Below are positions 10,693 through 21,272 of a DNA stretch of 64,000 nucleotides, in pieces (position 1 is the stretch's first letter; each line of letters starts with the position of its first letter). This stretch comes from Blattamonas nauphoetae (Eukaryota; Preaxostyla; Oxymonadida). The DNA is taken from NCBI GenBank assembly GCA_033064195.1, contig JARBJD010000229.1:56611-120610 (forward strand), given 5' to 3'. The notes beneath the pieces are model-generated. The model worked only from the letters and a program-made list of their open reading frames with translations, searched no databases and had not been told where the DNA came from. A program made the translations under genes and the position numbers.

Positions 10693-11587
10693 TCCTTCAG
10701 ATTCTGAGTTGAAGCACTCGTTATGGGTTCGGGAAACAAAAGATTCAAACTTTGACATTGTGATGAAGTATTCATCCAAAAAGAAGAAACAAACATGATA
10801 TCGTGAATAGATAGACGATCTATGAGTATTGACGCAGTTTGGATGAAGAGTGTGACAGAGGGGTTCTGTCATCGCCTGTTTGCATTTCATTGATTCGCTC
10901 CGTGGAGGGCACAACAAGAAGACTCCTGTCGGATTGGCATGTTAATTGGATTGGACGTTGCCAATGTTGGACTGGACAATCGACCTCAATTGGACATTCA
11001 TTTTTCGACTTGCTTCTCTCATCCTCAATTCACTCATTCAATCATTTTCACAAAGAAATGACAATAATTACTTAAGAAATAGAGAAATGGAGATAATTTG
11101 ATCATATTTAGCCAAGTGTGAATCTCGACTTGATCCACCCACCATTGGACGTCATTGGACGTGACTGGACATTTCGCTGAAACTTTTTTTCTGTAGTCTA
11201 CACAATTAGTGCATTCCGTTTTCTGTGTTTTCGGAGAGTCGGCAGAATTGGACAATCCAATTGGACGTCCAGGACTGGACGTCCAATCGACTTTTATAAT
11301 GGGGAGCAGTTGGTTCACCCTATCGATGTTGGTTTGTCTATTTCATTCATCTCTCATCTGATCGGCGAATAGAACATCTCCTCTCTGACAGGTAACCCTG
11401 CGGAATCATTGGACACGATCCTGGGCCGAGACGATTCAATGACTTTCGAGTCTGCCCAGACTCCACAACTTACTCAACGTGATCGAATACTGCGTCATAT
11501 CGTTTTTCAAAAACACAAACGTTTGGCTTTCGTCCCTTCTGTAACATATTATCAACAGCTCTACAACCAGTTGACCATCCCACACAG

Positions 11588-13986
11588 ATGGGAGTCAAAA
11601 TAATCGATTTGGAGTATGCAACACTGAAAAGTCCTGATGGTCACGACCGTGATTTCGTCTACTATCACGTCTGTGGAGCAGACGGAAAAGCAAAGAAGAA
11701 CACAAAAAAGTACAGGCAATGTCTCAAATTAAATTCAGCCGGGGTTCTTTGCACATACGCTAAACAGATTCCAATTTGTGAAGCTGCCAAACATGTCTGC
11801 TCCAATACAGATTCAAATCTAGGCACACTGGACTCCTTTCTGCAAGCCCAGAAGGAACTGCAAGAGCAACCGAGAAATCGCCGATTTCCTGGGTTGGAGG
11901 ATGTGGTAGTCGATAGTCGCCTCGACCTCCTCGCTGGCACGAGACAACCTTTTACTTTGGCAGATTCTCCTCTGCTTCGACGGCATGAGGAGATCCTCAT
12001 TTCTGTTGGGCAGAAAAACCCAAACGCTGATGTTTCCAAGCTCGTCCACTCTTTTACAAGACAAAGAGCGTCGACACTTATGAAGGAGAAAGCAGAACTG
12101 CTTGAAGACGTGGTTCTACAAAAGAAGATTGATGACGTAGTCGGACTATGCATGGACTCTGGGACCGTTGGAGGAATCACCTACAACGCTTTTCAATTTG
12201 TGAATCCGCAAACATATCCATCGCCAGTCATTGCTGATCTTAGGGATGAAGATCACGCAAGTGTCACACTTGCTCGATCAGTTGCAACAATCATCGATAA
12301 GGCAACAGAAAATGGATTAACTATCGCATCAGTCGTAAGCGACTCTGCAGCTTGTATGATCCACTGTATTGATCTTGACAATATCGAGTCAGATTCACAT
12401 TATACAAGGTTCGTTTCTCAGCCCCTTTCCTGGCGACCTTTTCATTCGCAATGTGCTGCCCATCTTCTCCACAACGCATACCGCGATGCTGTAGGCCTTT
12501 CCCCTCTTCTTCGTTCAATCCACACCTTCGTTGAGAATCTCGTCAACGAGTGCCGTGCAGTTCGCTACAAATCGAATTTTTCCAGGAAACCACCTCGGTT
12601 TTTAGCCCACAGATGGATTTCCATCTCATCTCTTGTTCTCTGGGTCTACCAAGAATCAAAGAAACTCACCGAGCTTTTTCCAGACCAGTTCACTGCACAA
12701 CGACAATTCGAGGTCCTGATCCTCTATCACCTCGTCATCCCCCTCTTTCAAACTGTGAGTTACCTGGAATCCGATCAAAGATCTTTGTCCGATGTTCTAC
12801 CAGCTGTATTTCAACTTCTCCTTCACTACGAAGCACTCACAGTGTTACTACAGGAACATCACCAAGTCTGGATTCCTCCTACCAGAACTTGCGAGGACTG
12901 CGTGTTTTGTCGCATCGTGCAAACAGATTCGGCGATGCTGAGGGCGCTAGCATTCTCGTTCACTCCCTTTGGGCGACATGTCATGACGGGAATCCCATTT
13001 GACAGAATGAAGGAGATTGCATCATATCCCGCCTCGTCACCAATTGAATTCATCCCACTTCCGACTCCTTCCCAACTCTCTCTGGATGAAAGAGAGATCT
13101 CCCTGATCTCACGAACCCTCCCACTCCAATTCAGATTCGAACAGAGGGTCGCCGTCAGGCTGCTATCCATCAGGAAACTCACTTACAACAGACTCTTATC
13201 GATCTTGGTCCTGACATTGGCGAGTATTTCGAAACCGGCGAGTCAGAAGATGGAGATAGTGGCGTGGAGGAAGACTATACTCCTGCTCAAAGAGAAATGA
13301 GACAAAAATCAACACTATCACAAGCTGGAAACAAAACAATCAAAGAAGCGACGATACAAGTGCTTCGTTATGAACTTGAGTACACTCAGCGATTTGATGA
13401 CACTTCCCAGGACATCCCCATTCAGAAAGTTAAGCATCGATGCAGTTCAGCGGATTATTCACAATCGGACATCATCGGAAAGCAGAGTCAACTGGAGAGA
13501 CTATTGGAGGAGACAATTGGAGAAGAGCATGATTCTGATGATTCTGCAGATTCAGACGAGTACCAGACTTGTCGAACTGTGATTGGCGAAACTCAGTGGA
13601 AACATCTGCTATGTGTCCAACTTGGACTCACCATTCGACAATCCATCCCAGGATTGGATCCCAAATCCATTCTGTGTGTCCAGGCTAATTACCTTGCTTG
13701 GTTAAACCATCAGCTCACGCTTCCTTTCGACTGTCTATTCGAAACGAAACCATATATGTACTGGAAGAACAATCGAGACTCATCAAATATCATTGTTCAA
13801 ACACTATCAACTGTTGCTGTTTGTATGCTAAGCACTGCAGCGACAGAAGCATGCTGTGAGCGTCTCTTTTCTCAAATGAGAACACTAATTGGATCGCATC
13901 GGTTTTCAATGGATCCAGAGACTGTTCGTGCAATTTTCCGAGTTGGATCACAGGCATGTTCGAAACTGTTATCAATCCCGAACTGA
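11588..13986 (+). CDS. hAT-family transposase (two overlapping frames)
   Basis: Frame 1 (11588-13300) holds the RNase H-like catalytic core: a first Asp in LCMDSGTVGG (about residue 190), a second Asp in VVSDSAACMIH (about residue 250), the insertion-domain start CAAHLLHNAYRD and the Trp motif RFLAHRWISISS. The second frame (open from about 13090, ATG at 13264, stop at 13986) carries an acidic stretch and the C-terminal hAT dimerisation domain with the catalytic Glu region ATEACCERLFSQMR. The two parts lie in different frames and meet between about 13090 and 13300; a short intron (GT at 13148 to AG at 13172 is one possibility) or a frameshift could link them. A Cys/His-containing N-terminal region (CGADGK through AAKHVC) may be a DNA-binding finger. 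A further frame at 11409-11603 may be the true N-terminus. Confidence 0.85.
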
Positions 13987-14147
13987 ACCCGAATTGTACC
14001 ACTTCATCTATCGCTTGTTAGATCGTCATTCAACGTGATCGTTTATGCTCTTGAGTCTCTCGCTCCGAAAGGCAGGTTCGAGTTCCGCTCAACACATTCA
14101 TTCGAATGGAAGGCACCGAATAGGCAGAACATCAACATGTGTGGCAT

Positions 14148-15912
14148 CAACTCCTCTCCTCTGCATGACGCGATCCAGTCCTCTCCCCTGCATGACGCGA
14201 TCCAGTCTTCTCCTCTGCATAACGCGATCCAGTCTTCTCCTCTGCATGGCGCGATCCAGTCTTCTCCTCTGCATGACGCGATCCAGTCTTCTCCTCTGCA
14301 TGACGCGATCCAGTCTTCTCCTCTGCATGACGCGATCCAGTCTTCTCCTCTGCATGACGCGATCCAGTCTTCTCCTCTGCATGACGCGATCCAGTCTTCT
14401 CCTCTGCATGACGCGATCCAGTCGTCTCCTCTGCATGACGCGATCCAGTCTTCTCCTCTGCATGACGCGATCCAGTCTTCTCCTCTGCATGACGCGATCC
14501 AGTCGTCTCCTCTGCATGACGCGATCCAGTCTTCTCCTCTGCATGACGCGATCCAGTCGTCTCCTCTGCATGACGCGATCCAGTCTTCTCCTCTGCATGA
14601 CGCGATCCAGTCTTCTCCTCTGCATGACGCGATCCAGTCTTCTCCCCTGCATGACGCGATCCAGTCTTCTCCTCTGCATGACGCGATCCAGTCCTCTCCC
14701 CTGCATGACGCGATCCAGTCTTCTCCTCTGCATAACGCGATCCAGTCTTCTCCTCTGCATGACGCGATCCAGTCTTCTCCTCTGCATGACGCGATCCAGT
14801 CGTCTCCTCTGCATGACGCGATCCAGTCTTCTCCTCTGCATGACGCGATCCAGTCTTCTCCTCTGCATGACGCGATCCAGTCTTCTCCTCTGCATGACGC
14901 GATCCAGTCTTCTCCTCTGCATGACGCGATCCAGTCTTCTCCTCTGCATGACGCGATCCAGTCTTCTCCTCTGCATGGCGCGATCCAGTCTTCTCCTCTG
15001 CATGACGCGATCCAGTCTTCTCCTCTGCATGACGCGATCCAGTCTTCTCCTCTGCATGACGCGATCCAGTCTTCTCCTCTGCATGACGCGATCCAGTCTT
15101 CTCCTCTGCGTGACGCGATCCAGTCTTCTCCTCTGCGTGACGCGATCCAGTCTTCTCCCCTTCATAGCGCGGTTCAGATCACTCCTCTGCATGACGCGAT
15201 CCAGTCTTCTCCTCTGCATGACGCGATCCAGTCTTCTCCTCTGCATGACGCGATCCAGTCTTCTCCTCTGCATGACGCGATCCAGTCTTCTCCTCTGCAT
15301 GACGCGATCCAGTCTTCTCCTCTGCGTGACGCGATCCAGTCTTCTCCTCTGCGTGACGCGATCCAGTCTTCTCCCCTTCATAGCGCGGTTCAGATCACTC
15401 CTCTGCATGACGCGATCCAGTCTTCTCCTCTGCATGATGCGATCCAGTCTTCTCCTCTGCATGACGCGATCCAGTCTTCTCCTCTGCATGACGCGATCCA
15501 GTCTTCTCCACTGCGTGACGCGATCCAGTCTTCTCCTCTGCATGACGCGATCCAGTCTTCTCCTCTGCATAACGCGATCCAGTCTTCTCCACTGCGTGAC
15601 GCGATCCAGTCTTCTCCTCTGCATGACGCGATCCAGTCTTCTCCTCTGCATGACGCGATCCAGTCTTCTCCTCTGCGTGACGCGATCCAGTCTTCTCCTC
15701 TGCGTGACGCGATCCAGTCTTCTCCCCTTCATAGCGCGATTCAGATCACTCCTCTGCATGACGCGATCCAGTCTTCTCCTCTGCATGACGCGATCCAGTC
15801 TTCTCCTCTGCATGACGCGATCCAGTCTTCTCCTCTGCATAACGCGATCCAGTCTTCTCCTCTGCATGGCGCGATCCAGACTTCTCCCCTTCATAGCGCG
15901 GTTCAGTCCTAT
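14148..15912. repeat. 27-base minisatellite inside the hAT element (~65 units)
   Basis: Unit tcttctcctctgcatgac followed by gcgatccag, 27 bases, with substitutions but almost no indels. As 27 is a multiple of three the repeat is open in two plus frames (SSPLHDAIQ nonapeptide; SLLLCMTRS) and one minus frame (RRRLDRVMQ). One plus frame forms a 643-codon ORF from 14035 to 15966 with unique ends; whether it is translated cannot be told. Three variant blocks with cttcatagcgc then gttcagatcactcc (near 15160, 15372 and 15722) mark a higher-order repeat of about 210-350 bases, a sign of segmental amplification within the array. Confidence 0.95.
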
Positions 15913-16235
15913 CTCATGCGTTTTGCGATTCGCCCCTCTTTTGAGATCCTCATAGCTCCAGTCTGACTCGCCATCCTTTTAATTGTTTCCCCAGTTTTTT
16001 GCGTTAGACGCTACTTCTCCATCTTGATTGATATGAATTTTGTCTGATACAGAGTATCACACGCATAACAACGAACATGACCAGAAACTACTTATCAGAA
16101 CAATTGAAGTGGTCAATCGAATTAAAATGAAGGGCTGGAGATCATCCAATTCCCATGAAGCTTAAATAGGAGACTGGACATTGGACTGGACATTGACACC
16201 TCGACTGGACACAGCTTAACAGGCCAACTGTCGGA

Positions 16236-18639
16236 CTCACAAAAAGCACTTCTTCATCGAAGTACTCGTTCCAAACACAAAGCACTCACTGACGAATGAC
16301 GAGGAGAGAGGAGGAGGAGAGGCAACTCAAAATTTATGATGATCGTGTTCTGACAGTATTCTGGTGAAGATGTTGCGAGAGGGCATTTCTCCTAATCTCT
16401 CAGACATCCAGAAGTCCTGCTCCATCACCCAACACATTTCTTCCTTTTCGATGTTCCGTCTTGGCTTCCATCATTCCTCCACCACATCCACAATCCACCA
16501 TTCATCTGAAGGCGACGAGAGGAAACTTGCGATGGTGAGAAAGAGGGCAGCGAGTGAACAGACACCATCGTCAGTTGAGAAGAGGGGCAGCGAGTGAACG
16601 GACACCTTCGCCGGATGAGGAGAGCGACAGACAACGACGATCGGAGCGAGCATTGACATCTTCTGCTTCTGCGAAAGAGAGAAACTGTGCATCTCCATCA
16701 TTCCTTCCTCAACTCCAGATGATCTTAACAATCTCGAAACTCAGCAAGCAGCTGAACGACAGATGATTGTCTGCCCCCCTCGCAATCGCGTCGATTGACG
16801 ATCGGTTGTGGAAGCGGTGAGCGAGTCAAGTTGGGCGAGTTGTGTTCGTCGACTGCGACGGTGTGGATGGAATGTGGAGGTTGGAGTGGATGAGGAGAAG
16901 AAGGAAGGAAGTGATGAAGGGTGGGGAGAGACTGCTGTGGATGGCGTGGAAGAAAGATGTGGAAACACAGGCGAGCCATGTGCAGCGATGAGAAGTCTTT
17001 CGATTTCTGCTCATGGCTGTCCTCTGTCTTCATCCATCCAAACTGTCCAACGCTCATTCCAAGCAAGCTGATCAGACCAATCGAGGGTTCAACAGCAGGT
17101 CTTCCCCAATCTCCATCGGGACCGTTCAGCGTCCTTCCTTCGAGTGTCCCTTCAAGTCTTCCTTTCTCATCTCTCGAAGAACGATCTTCTCCGATTCGCA
17201 TCGTTCTTGATTCTTCACGTCCCAATCTGGCAACATCGTGTTTGTGTTAAAAGGAACTGGAATCGACATGTGGAATTCTGAGGTTGAGTCCTGGCCAAGA
17301 ACGGGAGGAAGATGGGCAGGGCACAAACAGCGTGAGGGATGGTGGAAGGGACTGATTCGGAGGAGTTGGGAATGACGAGATCCAAATCCCACCGATCAGA
17401 ATGTGAAGGTTTGGAGCGAGATCCGTTCAACCTCGCAAACAAGTCTGCGAAAGCAGAAAGAACGAGAACAAGCAGAACATGACGAAGAGGAACGAGAATC
17501 GTGTTTGAAAATCAATCATTCGGTGACCATTAAGTGAACGATGAAACACGGATGAGTGTCAAGACAGACTCATCAACAGTTCCTGTCTCCTTCACTCTCT
17601 CTCATCATCTTTCTCATCGTCTTCTTTTCGATCCTTGTCCTCCATTTCATCAGTCGGAGATACAACCAGCTCTTCCTTCGTCCACTCTCATCTCTCCACT
17701 CTGAACCGCCCGTGTCAATCTCAGACTCCACTCTCGCGCTGCCAATAGTGACCCCAGTGTCTCCAGCTGTTCTTGGTGTCACGAGACAGCACCGACGTAT
17801 AGAATGAGCGAAAGCGACGATGTCATGCGTCAAGTCATAATCGCGGCGACTGTGGAGACAAGACGGCAAGCCGCGAGGTCAGCGGTGTCTGTGTTCTGTC
17901 TGTCTGATCGTCTACACACCGCTGGACTGGCTTGTGTTGGTTCAGCTGAAGTCAGCCAACAGCAATCTCAACCATCCCTCGAGTGCGGTTGGGGTGGGTT
18001 TGGCGATGAGTGAGATGACAGCTGGTCATCAGTTGAAGTGTCGTTGGCGAGAGCGACGAAATGTGAGGCCGAGTTTCATCTTCCGCGGCGGAGACAGGCG
18101 GAGAGATGTGCGGGAGGGGAGTCGTGGACTTCTTCCACTTCGCCTCTTCTGCCTCTTCTCACTCTTCTTGCTTCTCTCCCTCACGTCCATGTCTGGGGAT
18201 CCGTTCTGCTTGTCCAGCATCCTCCCACTTCGAGTGGCACTGCCGCTCTTCCTCGTCTTCCTCTCGCCTGCTCTTTTCGTTGGGGGTCCCCTTCCCTAAA
18301 CTTCTTCTTCATCCATCTCACCCTTCCACTCCTCCGACTCTCGCCCTCTCAATTCTTCGACGGTGTCCTGTCGTTTCTCATCGACTTCCTTCTTCTGGCT
18401 CCCCTCGTCTTCCCATCTCTGTCCTCATTTCTCTTCATTCTTTCACTTGCATTGCAGTTTGGAGTGGAATCTTCCATGATGAAGGAAGAGAGGAGGGAAG
18501 GGTGAAGAACTCGACGACAAGACTCATCAAGCGAGGGAGGAAGACAGTCGAGGTGAGCGTTGCTTTTGCATCAAACGAACAGCAGCCATCACGCGGAACA
18601 ACGAGTGTGGTGAGGGGAGTGATAGAGGGGAATGGGAGG
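16236..18639. repeat. Intergenic stretch and duplicated module copy 3
   Basis: 16236-16980 has no recognisable gene. About 17030-18600 repeats the module seen at 4060-5590 in the same order, ending with the pre-array sequence aacgaacagcagccatcacg. Open frames differ between copies, so it is treated as non-coding. Confidence 0.6.
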
Positions 18640-20405
18640 GAGCTGGTGGTGAGGGAGAGGCAGAGGGGAGTGGGAGGGTGAGGGTGGTGAGGGAGAGGCA
18701 GAGGGGAGAGGGAGGGTGTGGGTGGTGAGGGAGAGGCAGAGGGGAGTGGGAGGGTGTGGGTGGTGAGGGAGAGGCAGAGGGAGTGGGAGGGTGTGGGTGG
18801 TGAGGGAGAGGCAGAGGGAGTGGGAGGGTGTGGGTGGTGAGGGAGAGGCAGAGGGAGAGGGAGGGTGTGGGTGGTGAGGGAGAGGCAGAGGGAGTGGGAG
18901 AGTGTGGGTGGTGAGGGAGAGGCAAAGGGAGTGGGAGGGTGTGGGTGGTGAGGGAGAGGCAGAGGGGAGAGGGAGGGTGTGGGTGGTGAGGGAGAGGCAG
19001 AGGGGAGTGGGAGGGTGTGGGTGGTGAGGGAGAGGCAGAGGGGAGAGGGAGGGTGTGGGTGGTGAGGGAGAGGCAGAGGGGAGTGGGAGGGTGTGGGTGG
19101 TGAGGGAGAGGCAGAGGGAGAGGGAGGGTGTGGGTGGTGAGGAGAGGCAGAGGGAGTGGGAGGGTGTGGGTGGTGAGGAGAGGCAGAGGGAGTGGGAGGG
19201 TGTGGGTGGTGAGGGAAAGGCAGAGGGAGTGGGAGGGTGTGAGTGGTGAAGGGAGGGGCAGAGGGAGTGGGATGGTGTGGGTGGTGAGGGAGGGTAGAGG
19301 GAGTGGGAGGGTGTGGGTGGTGAGGGGGCGAGGGCAGAGGGGAGTGGCGGGGTGTGGGTGGTGAGGGGGAGGCAGAGGGGTGGGGAGGGTGGGTGGAAGA
19401 AAGGGAGGGGAGAGGGGGTGGGAGGGTGTGGTGGTGAGGGAGAGACAGAGGGAGTGGGAGGGTGTGGGTGGTGAGGGGGAGAGGCAGAGGGAGTGGGAGG
19501 GTGTGGGTGGTGAGGGAGGCAGAGGGGTGGGAGGGTGTGGGTGGTGAGGGAGAGGCAGAGGGTGGGAGGATGTGGGTGGTGAGGGAGAGGCAGAGGGAGT
19601 GCAGGGGTGTGAGTGGTGAAGGGAGAGGCAGAGGGAGTGGGAGGGTGTGGGTGGTGAGGGGAGAGGCAGAGGGGAGAGGGAGGGTATAGGTGTGGTGAGG
19701 GAGGCAGAGAGGGAGTGGGAGGGTGTGGGTGGTGAGGGAGGCAGAGGGGAGAGGGAGGGTGTGGGTGGTGAGGGAGAGCGGGGAGTGGGAGGGTGTGGGT
19801 GAGGTGAGGGGAGAGGCAGAGGGTGGGAGGGTGTGGGTGGTGAGGGAGAGGCAGAGGGAGTGGGAGGGCGTGGGTGGTGAGGGGAGAGGCAGAGGGAGTG
19901 GGAGGGTGCGGGTGGTGAGGGAGAGGCAGAGGGAGTGGGAGGGTGTGGGTGAGGTGAGGGGAGAGGCCAGAGGGGAGAGGGAGGGTGTGGGTGGTGAGGG
20001 GAGGCGGGGGGTGGGAGGGTGTGGGTGGTGAGGGGAGAGGCAGAGGGAGTGGGAGGGTGTGGGTGGTGAGGGAGAGGCAGAGGGAGAGGGAGGGTGTGGG
20101 TGGTGAGGGAGAGGCAGAGGGGTGGGAGGGTGTGGGTGGTGAGGGAGAGGCAGAGAGTGGGAGGGTGTGGGTGGTGAGGGAGAGGCAGAGGAGTGGGAGG
20201 GTGTGGGTGGAAGGGGAGAGGGAAGAGGAGTGGCGGGGTGTGGGTGGTGAGGAGAGGCAGAGGGGGAGTGGGAGGGTGTGGGTGGTGAGGGAGAGGCAGA
20301 GGGGAGTGGCAGGGTGTGGGTGGTGAGGGAGAGGCAGAGGGGAGTGGGAGGGTGTGAGTGGTGAAGGGAGGGGCAGAGGGAGTGGGATGGTGTGGGTGGT
20401 GAGGG
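18640..20405. repeat. 38-base G-rich minisatellite, array 3 (~46 units, most degenerate)
   Basis: Longest of the four arrays. The left third is regular; the right two thirds contain many single-base gains and losses inside G runs (units of 33-42 bases). These could be real mutations or assembly/sequencing errors in homopolymers. The array ends about 450 bases downstream of the family pseudogene stop at 20859. Confidence 0.93.
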
Positions 20406-21272
20406 AGCAGTGATCGAGAATGGTCATCAACTGTGCGATGGCATCTTCCGATCATTCCGAATCGGCGTCGGAAGTGTCAGTTGATGCGCGAGGGAGATCC
20501 AGAATGCGGAGGCAGAGAGGCAGATGGTGCCGGTTCACTCATCTCAAGATTGCATTCAATCTTCAAGAGAGCTCCGTTTGAGAGAACAGTCAGTAACAAT
20601 CACCGAGAGACACACTCCCAGTAATCGTCACCATCGATCCATCGATACTTTGTCTTCCACAAAGGAGCAGTGGAAGCAGTGCGAGAGTGGCGGTGAACGA
20701 GAGTGTGGTGACAAACGAGGGTGACTCGCAAGAGAATCCCAATCATTTGGGTAAATGATGAGGTGATGCCAGAGCCGACAAAGATCACACACAAACAGTG
20801 TTTGTTGTCCAAACGAAGCCAGAAACTGTTCGAAACGTTCGCTGGATCTTCACTGTTTCTACCAAAACCCTGGACGGTTTAAGCCCTGCAATCCGTTCCA
20901 ATCAATCGAGCCGGCAACATTCCATCTTCCGAAAAGGGTAGTTTTGTCGTTTTGCAGCTTTTCCTCAATCACATCTTCGATGCCCTCCATTCTCAACATT
21001 CGATGCTCTATCTTTCCCATCTGTCGCACGTATCCGCCTTTTTCGTTCCATTCCCGCTGGGTATCATTCATACAACCCAGAAAAGGGGAGATTGCGTCAT
21101 CATTCTCGAAGAATGTTAGACAACTGGTGATCGTGAGAAAGACAGGCGTATTCAGAACAAAGTCCATTGTCGGTTGATCAGAAGGACATATTTGGAGGAT
21201 TCGGGCGAGAAATGTCAGGAAACTTTTGGATTGTTCACCATCGACGATCGAAAAGCGGTTCACGCACAAATG

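Larger units (their letters stand above)
10934..16227 (+). mobile_element. Complete hAT-type DNA transposon, 5.29 kb, with minisatellite cargo
   Basis: The terminal inverted repeats are TTGGCATGTTAA at the left and, read inward, TTGGCCTGTTAA at the right (11 of 12 identical). The flanking 8-base duplication CTGTCGGA is exact (10926-10933 and 16228-16235), the length diagnostic of hAT. Subterminal regions are dense in TTGGAC / CTGGAC motifs (10950-11290 and 16180-16215), as expected of transposase-binding repeats. Inside are a hAT transposase gene (11588-13986) and a 27-base minisatellite (about 14148-15912). The terminal bases differ from the common CAGGG/TAGGG hAT ends. Confidence 0.9.

Noticed and set aside
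14045-15955. Alternative plus-frame and minus-frame ORFs of about 600 codons over the 27-base array
   Set aside because: Same cause: a 27-base stop-free unit. At most one frame could be used, and the repeat entry records the frame with unique ends.
16208-16230. A possible hAT end CAGGCC near the right boundary
   Set aside because: The exact 8-base duplication CTGTCGGA and the matching TTGGCxTGTTAA ends fix the boundary at 16227 instead.
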